Below, in pieces: positions 10,320 through 20,490 of a stretch of DNA of 54,092 bases (positions within the stretch are counted from its first letter, which is position 1; every line of letters starts with the position of its first letter). Made by a program: the position numbers and the translations under genes. The notes beneath the pieces were generated by a model. The model had not been told where the DNA came from and did not search any database. It was given only the letters and a program-made list of their open reading frames with translations. The DNA is taken from the NCBI RefSeq assembly GCF_002887775.1, contig NZ_LOCM01000021.1, positions 1 through 54,092 of the forward strand, written 5' to 3'. The stretch comes from Streptococcus penaeicida (GTDB lineage: Bacteria; Bacillota; Bacilli; Lactobacillales; Streptococcaceae).

Positions 10320-13121
10320 ATGAAATTAAAAGAAACATTAAATCTTGGCAAGACGGCTTTCCCAATGCGGGCAGGTCTTCCAACAAAAGAGCCACAATGG
10401 CAACAATCTTGGGAAGAAGCAGATATCTATAAAAAAAGACAAGCCTTAAACGAAGGTAAACCAGCTTTCCATTTACATGATGGCCCACCATATGCTAATG
10501 GGAATATCCACGTTGGTCATGCATTAAATAAAATTTCAAAAGATATCATCGTTCGTGCCAAATCAATGTCTGGTTACCAAGCACCATTTATTCCTGGTTG
10601 GGATACACACGGACTACCAATCGAACAGGTTTTAGCCAAAAAAGGTATCAAACGTAAAGAAATGGATTTAGCGGAATACTTGGAAATGTGTCGGAAGTAT
10701 GCACTTTCTCAAGTTGATAAACAACGTGAAGATTTCAAACGTTTAGGTGTCTCAGCAGATTGGGAAAACCCATACGTCACTTTAATGCCTGAATACGAAG
10801 CTAATCAAATCCGTGTCTTTGGGGCTATGGCTGACAAGGGCTATATCTATCGTGGGGCTAAGCCAGTTTACTGGTCTTGGTCATCAGAATCAGCCCTTGC
10901 TGAAGCTGAGATTGAATACCATGATATTGATTCAACTTCTCTTTACTATGCGAATAAAGTGAAACACGGTAAAGGCATTCTTGATACAGATACCTATATC
11001 GTCGTCTGGACAACTACACCGTTTACAGTAACGGCTTCGCGTGGTTTGACAGTTGGTCCGGAAATGGATTACGTTGTTGTGAGACCTGCAGGTAAGAGTC
11101 AGAAGTACCTTGTTGCCGAAGGATTGCTAGATAGTCTAGCAGCTAAATTTGGTTGGCCAGAATTTGAGACAGTTGCAACCTATAAAGGTAAAGACCTTGA
11201 ATTCATTGAAACTGAACATCCATGGGATACAGAAGTAACAGAATATGTTATCTTAGGTGATCATGTTACTCTTGATTCAGGTACAGGTATTGTCCATACA
11301 GCACCAGGTTTTGGTGAAGATGATTACAATGTCGGCATGCAATATAAACTTGAAGTAGCTGTTACCGTTGATGAACGTGGTATTATGATGGAAAATGCTG
11401 GACCAGATTTCCAAGGCAAGTTCTATGATAAAGTAATCCCAATTGTTCAAGAAAAACTTGGTGACTTGCTACTAGCCAGCGAAGTCATCAACCACTCATA
11501 CCCATTTGACTGGCGTACTAAGAAACCAATTATCTGGCGTGCCGTTCCACAGTGGTTTGCCTCTGTTTCTCAATTCCGCCAAGAAATCTTAGATGAAATT
11601 GAAAAGACTACATTCCATCCTTCATGGGGTAAAACACGTCTCTACAATATGATTCGTGACCGTGGCGACTGGGTTATCTCACGTCAAAGGGCTTGGGGTG
11701 TTCCCTTACCAATCTTTTACGCAGAAGATGGCACAGCTATCATGACAAAAGAAGTGACTGACCATGTTGCTGATTTGTTCGAAAAAGAAGGTTCAATTAT
11801 CTGGTGGAAAAAAGAAGCTAAAGACCTTTTACCAGAAGGATTTACTCATCCAGGTTCTCCAAATGGTGAATTCACAAAAGAAACTGATATCATGGATGTT
11901 TGGTTTGATTCAGGGTCATCATGGAATAGTGTTATGAATGCTCGTCCACACTTGAACTACCCTGCTGACCTTTATTTAGAAGGGTCTGACCAGTACCGTG
12001 GATGGTTTAATTCATCCTTAATCACATCAGTAGCTGTAAATGGTCAGGCACCTTATAAATCAGTATTATCTCAAGGATTTGTTCTTGATGGTAAAGGTGA
12101 AAAAATGTCTAAATCAAAAGGTAATACTATTTTACCAAGTGATGTGACAAAACAATATGGTGCTGAAATCTTACGTCTCTGGGTGACTTCAGTAGATACT
12201 GATAACGACGTTCGTGTTTCTATGGATATTTTAGGTCAAGTTTCTGAAACTTACCGTAAGATCCGTAATACTCTACGTTTCTTATTAGCAAACACCTCTG
12301 ATTTCAATCCAAATTCAGATGCCATTGCTTATGAAAATCTACCAGCTGCTGACAAATACATGACCATCAAGTTCAACAAATTAGTAGAAACCTTCGACGA
12401 GTCATATAATAACTATGACTTTATGGCTATCTACAAAGCTGTTGTTAACTTTGTAACCGTTGATTTATCAGCCTTCTATTTAGATTATGCCAAGGATGTT
12501 GTCTATATCGAAGCTGCAAATAGCCCACAACGTCGTGCTATGCAAACCGTCTTCTATGATATCTTGGTTAAGATTACAAAACTTTTAACACCAATCTTGC
12601 CACATACAGCAGAAGAAATCTGGTCATATCTTGAATTTGAGGAAGAAGAATTTGTGCAATTGACTGAATTACCAGTTGCTGAGACTTTCAATGGTGAAAA
12701 TGAGATTCTGGAAGCATGGGATGCCTTCATGACACTCCGAAACCAAGCTCAAAAAGCCCTGGAAGAAGCTCGTAATGCCAAAATTATTGGTAAGTCATTA
12801 GAAGCCCACTTGACAATCTATGCTAGTCCAGAAGTGAAAACACTCCTAAATGCATTGGATAGTGATATTGCTGTCTTGATGATCGTATCCCAATTAACAA
12901 TTGCTGACTTAGAAGCTGCGCCTGCAGATGCTATGACCTTTGAGGGTCTAGCTTTCACAGTAGAACGAGCAGAAGGCGAAGTTTGTGAACGGTCACGTCG
13001 TATTGACCCAACAACAAGAATGCGTTCATATAATGCCTTTGTCTGCGATGCTAGTGCCAAAGTCATTGAAGAAAACTTCCCAGAAGCTGTTGCTGAGGGA
13101 TTTGAAAGTAAAGAAAAATAA
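10320..13121 (+). CDS. ileS: Isoleucyl-tRNA synthetase
   Basis: Class I aminoacyl-tRNA synthetase that charges tRNA-Ile and edits valine. HIGH is present as HVGH near residue 64 ([10 protein letters not shown]), KMSKS near residue 595 ([10 protein letters not shown]), and the CP1 editing domain lies between. I start at ATG 10320, behind AAGGAG at 10305-10310; an upstream in-frame start at 10290 lies in the leader. The C-terminal zinc-binding knuckle of bacterial IleRS, normally two CxxC pairs, reads CERS and CDAS here, so two of four cysteines are serine. Expression is controlled by the T-box. Confidence 0.97.
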   Translation: MKLKETLNLGKTAFPMRAGLPTKEPQWQQSWEEADIYKKRQALNEGKPAFHLHDGPPYANGNIHVGHALNKISKDIIVRAKSMSGYQAPFIPGWDTHGLPIEQVLAKKGIKRKEMDLAEYLEMCRKYALSQVDKQREDFKRLGVSADWENPYVTLMPEYEANQIRVFGAMADKGYIYRGAKPVYWSWSSESALAEAEIEYHDIDSTSLYYANKVKHGKGILDTDTYIVVWTTTPFTVTASRGLTVGPEMDYVVVRPAGKSQKYLVAEGLLDSLAAKFGWPEFETVATYKGKDLEFIETEHPWDTEVTEYVILGDHVTLDSGTGIVHTAPGFGEDDYNVGMQYKLEVAVTVDERGIMMENAGPDFQGKFYDKVIPIVQEKLGDLLLASEVINHSYPFDWRTKKPIIWRAVPQWFASVSQFRQEILDEIEKTTFHPSWGKTRLYNMIRDRGDWVISRQRAWGVPLPIFYAEDGTAIMTKEVTDHVADLFEKEGSIIWWKKEAKDLLPEGFTHPGSPNGEFTKETDIMDVWFDSGSSWNSVMNARPHLNYPADLYLEGSDQYRGWFNSSLITSVAVNGQAPYKSVLSQGFVLDGKGEKMSKSKGNTILPSDVTKQYGAEILRLWVTSVDTDNDVRVSMDILGQVSETYRKIRNTLRFLLANTSDFNPNSDAIAYENLPAADKYMTIKFNKLVETFDESYNNYDFMAIYKAVVNFVTVDLSAFYLDYAKDVVYIEAANSPQRRAMQTVFYDILVKITKLLTPILPHTAEEIWSYLEFEEEEFVQLTELPVAETFNGENEILEAWDAFMTLRNQAQKALEEARNAKIIGKSLEAHLTIYASPEVKTLLNALDSDIAVLMIVSQLTIADLEAAPADAMTFEGLAFTVERAEGEVCERSRRIDPTTRMRSYNAFVCDASAKVIEENFPEAVAEGFESKEK

Positions 13122-13160
13122 GCTCTTTGCTAAGTGTTAATCACTTATGAGAGACGACAA

Positions 13161-13195
13161 AACACCTTCACAAGATGATGTGAAGGTGTTTTTTT
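13161..13195 (+). terminator. Terminator after ileS
   Basis: AACACCTTCACA and TGTGAAGGTGTT form a perfect 12-bp stem with a 6-base loop, followed by a T-run. It lies between convergent ileS and the minus-strand regulator and probably serves mainly ileS. Confidence 0.85.
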
Positions 13196-13871
13196 ATGAT
13201 GTTTCGCTTTCCGATTTAACGGCTTGTAAGTACTTGTAAATGGAAATTTCCGACATTTGAAAATCAAGGGCCACTTTAACAATACTTTCTTTAAAGTCAA
13301 AGAAGCCTTTTTGATAAAGTTGACGAACCACTTCAATTTTTTGTTTGCGTTTCAGTTCATGTCCGTGACGGTACTTACCATCTGTAATTTGGAAAATGAT
13401 TTTCTCAATCATTTGCTCAGGTGACAAGTAGAAGTTTTCAACGATATCTTGACGAGAATCATTTGAGAATTGTAGATTGAGGACCTGATTGATTTTACTT
13501 AATCCCGTTTCAAATAGTTCTTTCATTTCCAGATTATCAGACTGATCGGTATTGGTGCAAACCATACCAATTAAGTTTTGATGATCATCTTTGATAAAGA
13601 ATGATGACGAGTAGCAAAGCTTGTCGCTGAGCGTTTTTGTTTGATAATTGACAATAAAATCTTTTTCCAAATAGGTTTTGTTTTTATAAACATCTAGGAC
13701 AAAATCGGTTGCAGGAGAGCCAATTTGGCGACCAGAAAAATTGTTTTTGATATAGACAACAGAATGTTCAAAACCTTTGGTCAAATCATGTAGAACAATT
13801 TCCGTTTTTGACCCCATGATGGCTCCGATAAAGTCAACAATAACAACATATTTTTCAATTTTTGGGTGCAT
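13194..13871 (-). CDS. YheO/DauR-type PAS and HTH transcriptional regulator
   Basis: About 225 residues with an N-terminal YheO-like PAS domain (starting IEKYVVIVDFIGAIMGSKTE; a GRQIG segment near residue 55) and a C-terminal helix-turn-helix (RRQ-type segment near 185-220, ending IYKYLQAVKSE). The family includes DauR, a regulator of D-arginine catabolism, so a small amino-acid-derived ligand is plausible but not shown. I start at ATG 13871, behind AAGGAG with a 4-base spacer, rather than seven codons upstream. It is the last gene of the minus-strand run pepF, M20D amidohydrolase, pepD, and is probably the local regulator of that cluster and of the divergent transporter. Confidence 0.8.
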   Translation of the reverse strand: MHPKIEKYVVIVDFIGAIMGSKTEIVLHDLTKGFEHSVVYIKNNFSGRQIGSPATDFVLDVYKNKTYLEKDFIVNYQTKTLSDKLCYSSSFFIKDDHQNLIGMVCTNTDQSDNLEMKELFETGLSKINQVLNLQFSNDSRQDIVENFYLSPEQMIEKIIFQITDGKYRHGHELKRKQKIEVVRQLYQKGFFDFKESIVKVALDFQMSEISIYKYLQAVKSESETS

Positions 13872-13896
13872 AGTTCTCCTTACCTCTGGCATTTTT

Positions 13897-15333
13897 TTAA
13901 CTCATACTTTCAAGTAAATTTAGGGTAAACTGCCAAATTCTTTCAGCTGAGGCAATATCTAATTTTTCATCTGCAGTATGAACGTCATATAAATTAGGAC
14001 CATAACTAATCATATCACATTTTGGTAAAATTTTCTTCAACATTCCACATTCTAATCCAGCATGAATAGCATCATATGTTGCTTCTTCATTAAAGGTTTC
14101 TTGATGAACTTTTAAGCAGAGGTCCCTAAGTGGGCTATTTGGTTCGAAATGCCATCCAGAATAGAAGTCAGATTGCTCGAAACCACATCCAACAAATTGA
14201 GCAATGTAAGCCAATTTAGCAGAAAGATTAGTTAGATTTGATTCTACTGAAGAGCGTAGGGATGTGATTAATTGGAAATTATCTTCATTTTCAAGCATGA
14301 TCGCATTGTTTAAAGAGGTTTGGACTAAGCCTTTGACGTCTGGTGACATGGTTTGGACACCATCAGGGAGTACCATGAAGAAAGCAATCAACTTTTCTGT
14401 CAGTGCTTTTGAATAGGCTTGTAATTCCTCTTCTTGTTCATCTGCAGAAAAGAACACGTTTAAGTCTGGATCAACACTTTCAAATTCAACTTTCAAATCT
14501 TTAAGCATTAGGTCAAAACTAGTTTGAGCTTTGTTTAAATCACTGACAATGACAGTAGCAGAAGCATTGTTAGGAATAACATTATCTTTGCTACCACCTT
14601 CTAAATGGACTATATGAAGATTTGTTTCAGCGGCCATTGCATTCAAAATTCTGAAAAGAACAATATTAGCATTAGCACGTTCTTTTATAATTTCTTGCCC
14701 AGAATGTCCACCTCTTAAGCCAGAGACTTCTAAATCCACTTTATAGCCTTTGACATTTTCTTTTTCTAATTGGAATGTAAAGGTATCGGTTTCACCACCA
14801 GCACAAGAGGTTAGGAAAATACCTTCTTCCTCAGAATCGATATTTAACAAGCGAGTGCCGGAAAGGAGGTTTGGATTCACGGCGCCCGCTCCACTCATAT
14901 TAGTTTCTTCGTTTGTTGTGATGAGGCACTCTAATTTCGGGTGTCTGTAGTTGCCATCCAAAATAGCTAAGATTATGGCAACAGCTATGCCATTATCAGC
15001 CCCTAAAGTAGTCCCTTTAGCTTTTAAGAAACCATCTTCAACAAACATTTGGATAGGGTCTTTTTCAAAGTCATGGACGCTTTCTTTGGTTTTGACACAA
15101 ACCATGTCCATATGGCCTTGGATAATAACTGGTTCTGCATTTTCATATCCTGCTGCAGCTGATTTTTTTATAATAATATTTAAGAGTTGGTCTTGGTGAA
15201 CCTCTAAACCACGGTCTTTGGCAAAGTCCATTAAAAATTGTGAAACTTTTTCTTCATGGCCAGATTCTCGTGGGATTTGGTTTAATTCGTAGAACCAATG
15301 AAAGACATTTTTAGGTTCAATTGATAAAGTCAT
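13897..15333 (-). CDS. pepD: Xaa-His dipeptidase (PepD family, M20C)
   Basis: Zinc dipeptidase of 478 residues that hydrolyses Xaa-His and related dipeptides in the cytoplasm. The metal-site motifs are GHMDMVCV near residue 81, LGADNGIA near 120 and TNEETNMSGA near 152, in M20C order, with the C-terminal HAGLECGM segment that carries a further metal ligand. Only 25 bp separate its stop from the downstream regulator and 28 bp separate it from the upstream amidohydrolase, so it is almost certainly cotranscribed with both. Confidence 0.9.
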   Translation of the reverse strand: MTLSIEPKNVFHWFYELNQIPRESGHEEKVSQFLMDFAKDRGLEVHQDQLLNIIIKKSAAAGYENAEPVIIQGHMDMVCVKTKESVHDFEKDPIQMFVEDGFLKAKGTTLGADNGIAVAIILAILDGNYRHPKLECLITTNEETNMSGAGAVNPNLLSGTRLLNIDSEEEGIFLTSCAGGETDTFTFQLEKENVKGYKVDLEVSGLRGGHSGQEIIKERANANIVLFRILNAMAAETNLHIVHLEGGSKDNVIPNNASATVIVSDLNKAQTSFDLMLKDLKVEFESVDPDLNVFFSADEQEEELQAYSKALTEKLIAFFMVLPDGVQTMSPDVKGLVQTSLNNAIMLENEDNFQLITSLRSSVESNLTNLSAKLAYIAQFVGCGFEQSDFYSGWHFEPNSPLRDLCLKVHQETFNEEATYDAIHAGLECGMLKKILPKCDMISYGPNLYDVHTADEKLDIASAERIWQFTLNLLESMS

Positions 15334-15361
15334 TTTATTTTCTCCTTTTTCTTTTTATTTC

Positions 15362-16561
15362 TTATGCTAGATAATCGAGAGCCAGTTTTACGAAGGCTTG
15401 AACACCTAAATGCAGTTTGCTTTCATCGATATCAAACTGTGGGTGGTGATGGCCATGGAATTTGCCGTCGATTTCTCTTGGGTTTGATAAGTAGAGGAAG
15501 GCTCCGGGAACTTTTTCTAAGTAAGAAGCAAAATCTTCTGAACTCATCAAAGGATACTCCAAATCAACTAAGGTCGAAGCTGGAAAAAGTTCAGCTAAAC
15601 GACTTTTAGCAAAAGCTGTTGCCTTTTCATCATTAACCAAAGCTGGGTATTTATAATCATAGTCAACTTTGCAATCAACTGACATAGCTAAGCCGATTCC
15701 TTGGGCAATTTCTTCCATCCGTTTATGAACTTGGTGACGAACCTGATTATCAAAGGTTCTAACGGTACCTTCTAATTCAAAAGTATTGGGAATAATATTT
15801 TGATTAAAGCCACTTTGGACACGTGTGATGGAAAGAACACAAGGTTTCAGGGTGTTGATATTACGGCTTTTTATGGATTGTAAAGCTGTAATCAATTGAC
15901 CACCAGCTACAATGGGATCTCTTGAATCTTCTGGATAGGCACCATGATTTCCTTTTCCAGTAATGGTAATCATAAAGCGATCCATAGAAGCCATCATTGG
16001 GCCTGGGCAGAATCCATTCTGTCCACTGGCCATTTTAGGATCAAGTTGTCCAATGTGGAAACCGAAGATACAGTCTACGTCTTCCAAAGCGCCTTCCTCA
16101 ACCATTAATTTAGCACCACCGGGATATTCTTCCCCAGGTTGAAAAATGCATTTCACAGTCCCTGAGAAGGCCTGACGATTGGCCATTAGAATTTTAACCG
16201 CTGTTAAGAGCATAGCCGTATGACCATCATGTCCACAAGCGTGCATATTGTCATTTTTTGAGGAAAAAGGCAAGCCTGTTTCTTCTTTGATAGGCAGGGC
16301 ATCCATATCCGCTCTGAGTGCGATTGTTTTGTCATTAGAAGCCTCTTTTAAACCTCTAATAGTGGCTACTATCCCATTACCTTGGATAAAATCAGCTTGA
16401 TAAGGGACCCCCATCAAATCCAGTTGCCCCTTAACATAGGCAACTGTTTGAGGTAATTCAAGGGCTAATTCCGGAATCAAGTGAAGATCGCGACGAAGGG
16501 AAATAGTGTAATCCTTAAGATTAAGTGCTAATTCTTCAATGGTTTTTGGTGATAGACTCAT
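15362..16561 (-). CDS. M20D family amidohydrolase (aminoacylase/hippurate hydrolase type)
   Basis: Zinc amidohydrolase of about 399 residues; the family removes acyl groups from N-acyl amino acids (hippurate, N-acetyl amino acids, some N-acyl-diaminopimelate). ALRADMDALP, MHACGHDGH, FQPGEE and the C-terminal SSEDFASYL and HHHPQFDI segments are the expected metal and catalytic motifs. The start is ATG 16561, one base after the pepF stop, with a weak ribosome binding site that suggests coupling to pepF. An upstream in-frame TTG at 16609 is unlikely. The natural substrate cannot be read from the sequence. Confidence 0.87.
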   Translation of the reverse strand: MSLSPKTIEELALNLKDYTISLRRDLHLIPELALELPQTVAYVKGQLDLMGVPYQADFIQGNGIVATIRGLKEASNDKTIALRADMDALPIKEETGLPFSSKNDNMHACGHDGHTAMLLTAVKILMANRQAFSGTVKCIFQPGEEYPGGAKLMVEEGALEDVDCIFGFHIGQLDPKMASGQNGFCPGPMMASMDRFMITITGKGNHGAYPEDSRDPIVAGGQLITALQSIKSRNINTLKPCVLSITRVQSGFNQNIIPNTFELEGTVRTFDNQVRHQVHKRMEEIAQGIGLAMSVDCKVDYDYKYPALVNDEKATAFAKSRLAELFPASTLVDLEYPLMSSEDFASYLEKVPGAFLYLSNPREIDGKFHGHHHPQFDIDESKLHLGVQAFVKLALDYLA

Positions 16562-16562
16562 A

Positions 16563-18269
16563 TTATTGTACAAAGCTTTCTTCAGGAATGTTTTCTGAGT
16601 AGGTATCAATTTCAGACATGATATTTTCTAAGCAACCTTCTTTAAATGGAGAGTCTAGTTTAGCTGCTTTAACAATTTCTAAGAATGGAAGTGATCCACC
16701 AATACGGCAGATTTCTATGTAGTCATTGAAGGCTGATTTGTCTTCTTTGATAACCATTTTTAACCAGAATTGGTAAGCACAGATTTGGGCAAGAGTGTAA
16801 TCGATGTAATAGAATGGTGAAACGAAAATATGTCTTTGGTTAAACCAGTAGCCACCTTCTTCATAGAATTGGATGCCATCATAGTCTTTCCATGGTAAGT
16901 ACATTTTTTCAAGTTTACGCCAAGTTTGTCTTCTTTCTTCCGGTGTCATTTCTGGGTGTTCATACACTTCATGTTGGAAGTGGTCCACTAATGCACCGTA
17001 TGGTAAGAATTTTACGCTATCTGCAAGGTGAGTATATTTGTGTTTTGTAGCATCTTTCCCAAAGAATTTTTCCATAGTAGGATAAGCCATGAATTCCATA
17101 CTTGTTGAGTGAATTTCACAACTTTCGTAAGTTGGCCAAATTGATTCGTTATTTGTAATCCAACGAGAAGTGTAGATTTGGAATGCATGTCCAAATTCAT
17201 GGGTCATCACTTCGACGTCCCATGCGGTTCCATTAAAGTTTGAGAAGACAAATGGTGATTGGAAATCTGGTAAGTATTGGCAATACCCACCACCTTGTTT
17301 ACCAGGTTTGGTATCTAAGTCGAAGAGTTTTTTATCAACCATGAAGTCTATGAACGTAGCAGTTTCAGGTGATAAATCATGGTAGAAGTCAACAGCACTT
17401 GCTAATGTATCATCGTAAGTTCCTTGTGGTTTAGCATTGCCATCAATAAAGTTTAATGGGAGATCATAGCATTTGAAGCTATCAAGACCTAAGCGTTCTT
17501 GTTGGCGTTTGAAGATTTTTTGTCCAATTGGCACGGCGTATTTGACAATATCTTTGCGGTATTGTTCAACAGCTTGACGGTCAAAGTCAAGACGATTCAT
17601 ACGAAGGTAGCCAACTTCAACGAAGTCATTGAATCCTAGAGCTTTTGCGATTTGGTTACGCGTTTTAACAAGATCATCAAAGATACGATCAAGTTCAGGT
17701 TGTAAGGTTAATAGGAATTCTCCTGTAAAATGGCTAACATCTTTACGAATGTCACGATCAGGTGATTTTTCAAAAGCACTTAGTGAAACTAAATTATGAC
17801 GTTCGCCTTTATAGTCTACTTCGGCACCAGCCATTAAACTGTTGTATTCAGATATCAGTTTATTTTCTTTTTGAAGCAGTGGGATAATTTCTGGTGTGAA
17901 GATTTTGAGTCCTTGTTCAGCTTTTAAAAAGAAAGTAATTGGCATTTTTTCTTCTAATTCTTTACGGAATGGAGATTTTAGGACTGCCCGATAGTAATTT
18001 GTAATCCATTCACTAATAATAGGAGATGTTTCATTCCAAAAATCAAATTCAGTTCTATAATACTCATCACGAGTGTCAATAGAATGGCGAATTCCAGCTA
18101 AATATTCTTGAGTAAGAATCGTATTTTGAATTTTCTGGAATTCCAAAATGCTAGCATAGGCTTGATCAGCAGATTCAGCTTCAGCAATTTCTTGAATGAG
18201 AGACTGAAGTTGCGTCTTGATGCTGTCAATATCTGGACGTTGATACTTAAATTCTGCAAAAGTTGTCAT
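16563..18269 (-). CDS. M3 family oligoendopeptidase (PepF-like)
   Basis: Zinc metallopeptidase of 568 residues that degrades short peptides in the cytoplasm. The HExxH motif is MTHEFGHAF near residues 355-363, with the third-ligand region (ESCEIHSTSMEF) about 30 residues later. GGAGATG lies seven bases before ATG 18269. It heads a four-gene minus-strand operon (peptidase, amidohydrolase, dipeptidase, regulator) and is divergent from the YfcC transporter gene. Confidence 0.88.
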   Translation of the reverse strand: MTTFAEFKYQRPDIDSIKTQLQSLIQEIAEAESADQAYASILEFQKIQNTILTQEYLAGIRHSIDTRDEYYRTEFDFWNETSPIISEWITNYYRAVLKSPFRKELEEKMPITFFLKAEQGLKIFTPEIIPLLQKENKLISEYNSLMAGAEVDYKGERHNLVSLSAFEKSPDRDIRKDVSHFTGEFLLTLQPELDRIFDDLVKTRNQIAKALGFNDFVEVGYLRMNRLDFDRQAVEQYRKDIVKYAVPIGQKIFKRQQERLGLDSFKCYDLPLNFIDGNAKPQGTYDDTLASAVDFYHDLSPETATFIDFMVDKKLFDLDTKPGKQGGGYCQYLPDFQSPFVFSNFNGTAWDVEVMTHEFGHAFQIYTSRWITNNESIWPTYESCEIHSTSMEFMAYPTMEKFFGKDATKHKYTHLADSVKFLPYGALVDHFQHEVYEHPEMTPEERRQTWRKLEKMYLPWKDYDGIQFYEEGGYWFNQRHIFVSPFYYIDYTLAQICAYQFWLKMVIKEDKSAFNDYIEICRIGGSLPFLEIVKAAKLDSPFKEGCLENIMSEIDTYSENIPEESFVQ

Positions 18270-18310
18270 AATGCATCTCCTATAAAAAAAATTATATTTT
18301 TATCACTTAA

Positions 18311-18339
18311 AGTGTAACAGAGAAAATCCTAATTGTCTA
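18311..18339 (-). promoter_or_regulatory. Promoter of the pepF-amidohydrolase-pepD-regulator operon
   Basis: On the minus strand TAGACA (18334-18339) and TACACT (18311-18316) are 17 bp apart, with an extended TGT just before the -10. Confidence 0.5.
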
Positions 18340-18401
18340 GAGAAAAATTGATTTTATAATAACAACAATAAAATTTTTATAAAAAAAAATTATTTTTCAT
18401 A

Positions 18402-18430
18402 TTGCTTTAAAAAATATAAAATGTTATAAT
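18402..18430 (+). promoter_or_regulatory. Promoter of the YfcC transporter gene
   Basis: TTGCTT at 18402-18407 and TATAAT at 18425-18430 are spaced 17 bp, with an extended TGT before the -10. The predicted start falls on the palindrome at 18435-18453. Confidence 0.65.
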
Positions 18431-18434
18431 TTCT

Positions 18435-18453
18435 AATGTAAAGCGATTACATT
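18435..18453. promoter_or_regulatory. Perfect palindrome, candidate operator
   Basis: AATGTAA-N5-TTACATT is a perfect inverted repeat placed over the predicted transcription start of the transporter gene. It resembles a catabolite response element but has one extra central base, so it may instead bind the YheO-type regulator encoded at 13.2-13.9 kb. Confidence 0.55.
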
Positions 18454-18494
18454 AATGTATTTTTTCACTATTTCATTTAAGATTGGAGATTCTT

Positions 18495-20017
18495 ATGACT
18501 CAAGAAGCTAAAGCAAAGAAAAAAAGAGGTTTTCCTTCTGCTTTTACAGTATTATTTATCATTATGTTGTTAGCAGCCGTTCTAACTTATGTTGTTCCTG
18601 CTGGTTCATTTGAACGTTTACTGTACACTCCTGAAACTCAAACCTTCACATTAACCGATGTAGATGGGGGTACTAAAGAAGTACCAGCAACACAAAAAAC
18701 ATTAGATAAATACCATATCACAGTGCCATTAGAAAACTTTAAAAATGGTTCTGTAAAAAAACCTGTTGCTATTCCAGACTCTTACAAAAAAATTAAACAA
18801 CGTCCTCAAGGGTTATTAGCTGTATTGAGTGCTCCTGTAACTGGTTTAACTGGAAGTATTGATATCATTGGTTTTGTTCTTATCTTAGGTGGTAACATTG
18901 CTATTCTAAATGAAACTGGTGCTTTTGCTGCAGGAATTTCTTCATTATCTCGTAAAACAAAAGGTCATGAATTCTTTCTCATTGTTCTTGTTTCACTTTT
19001 AGTAACAGCTGGTGGAACAACATTTGGTATGGCAGAGGAATGTATCGCTTCTATCCAATTCTTATGCCAATCTTCCTAGCTGCTGGTTATGATGCTATTG
19101 TCGGTATTTCAGCACTCTTCCTAAGCTCAGCTATCGGAACAATGTTCTCTACAACAAACCCATTCTCAGTTGTTATCGCATCAAATGCAGCAGGCATTTC
19201 ATTCTCAACTGGTCTTGGATTTAGACTTGTCTCATTATTTATCGCTGAACTCATTACATTATTGTACATTCATCGTTATGCTAAAAAAGTAAAGGCTGAT
19301 CCAAGCAAATCAATTGTTGCGGACATGATGCCTGAGATTAAAGACCATTTCTTAAAAGACTACAACCCAGAATTGGAAATTCCATTTGACTGGCGTCGCA
19401 TCTTAATGTTAACTATCTTTGCTGCAGGTTTCCCAGTTCTTATTTGGGGAGTTTCAGTTGGTGGATGGTGGTTCGAACAATTGACTACACTCTTCCTTGG
19501 AATTGGTTTAATCAATATGTTTTTATCAAACCTAGGTGAGAAAAAAGCAATCTCAGTCTTTATTGAAGGAGCAGCAAGCTTAGTCGGTGTTGGTCTTATT
19601 ATCGCTGTAGCTCGCGGAACTAATATCATCATGGATGGCGGAGCAATCTCTGATACCATCTTGAACGCAGCATCAGGTTTAATCTCAAATGTTAACGGCG
19701 TTATGTTCTCATCTGTACAAATGATTTTGTTCTCATTCTTGGGAATTTTTATCCCATCTTCATCTGGTCTTGCAACACTTTCAATGCCAATCGTTGCACC
19801 ACTTGCTGACGTGGTAAATGTTGGTCGTGAAGTAGTCGTTTCTGCTTATAACCAAGGTCAAGGATGGATGGCATTCATCGCACCAACTGGACTTATCATG
19901 GTAACTCTTGAATTAGTTGGTGTTACATATGACCGTTGGTTCAAATTTGTTTGGCCATTGATGGTAATTATTGGTGTCTTTGCCCTAGTAATGCTCGGTT
20001 TAATGGTAGTCCTTTAA
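18495..20017 (+). pseudogene. YfcC/ArcD-like basic amino acid or peptide-related transporter, frameshifted
   Basis: Polytopic membrane protein of the YfcC (C4-dicarboxylate carrier-like) family, substrate unknown; members are often next to peptidase or amino acid catabolic genes. The first frame runs to 19079 and the rest continues from about 19040. The join is at CGCTTCTATCC near 19048-19055: one extra T restores AFYPILMPIFLAAGYDAIVG after the family motif GTTFGMAEE. Restored length is about 508 residues, with hydrophobic helices throughout. Start is ATG 18495 behind TTGGAGA. Either a sequencing error in a T-run or a real knockout; other genes here show the same kind of loss. Confidence 0.82.
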
Positions 20018-20062
20018 GACAACATATAAAGCTAAAGGATACAAATTTTCAAAAATAAAGGG

Positions 20063-20088
20063 TCCCTATCTAAAGTAGGGATTTTTTT
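20063..20088 (+). terminator. Terminator after the YfcC gene
   Basis: TCCCTA and TAGGGA form a 6-bp stem with a 7-base loop, followed by seven T residues. Confidence 0.75.
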
Positions 20089-20119
20089 GTGATTTTTGAT
20101 AAGCGATTCTAGATACTAG

Positions 20120-20153
20120 AAAAGCCACTCTTGTAAAGAGTGGCACTTTTTTT
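20120..20153. terminator. Bidirectional terminator between convergent genes
   Basis: GCCACTCT and AGAGTGGC form an 8-bp stem with a 5-base loop. A long T-run follows on the plus side and AAAA precedes it, giving a U-run for the minus-strand DUF1827 transcript. Confidence 0.8.
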
Positions 20154-20454
20154 ATTCTTTAATTTGGAATGACATTTCAATGAGATTATTGGTGTGAAGC
20201 GTTTTGGATTGACCTGGAACAATGTGTTCAGGATTAATTTTCCGCTTCAGAAAAAATTGACGGATAGCATCTAACTCTTCGTCTTTTATGGCACGGTATT
20301 TATTGGAAATCAATAGTTCATAGTGGGTTGCTGCTTTTGTAAAAATAACATCTGTATTCCCTGCAGAGTAGACCTCGACAAGTTGGGCATCTGTATTTCG
20401 TAGCTGATTCTGAACAAGTTCAGGATGGCTACTAGTTGTATTGATTAGTCTCAT
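20152..20454 (-). CDS. DUF1827 family protein
   Basis: A 100-residue soluble protein starting MRLINTTSSHPELV, which I recognise as the streptococcal/lactococcal DUF1827 family; function unknown. GGAGG lies seven bases before ATG 20454, which decides this start over one four codons upstream. It follows the Nudix gene by 36 bp and is probably cotranscribed with it. Confidence 0.8.
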   Translation of the reverse strand: MRLINTTSSHPELVQNQLRNTDAQLVEVYSAGNTDVIFTKAATHYELLISNKYRAIKDEELDAIRQFFLKRKINPEHIVPGQSKTLHTNNLIEMSFQIKE

Positions 20455-20490
20455 ACTATCCTCCAAATTAAGATGAATTTATATTAACGA

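Noticed and set aside
18437..18451. Catabolite response element at the YfcC promoter
   Set aside because: One base too long for the cre consensus; recorded as an unassigned operator.
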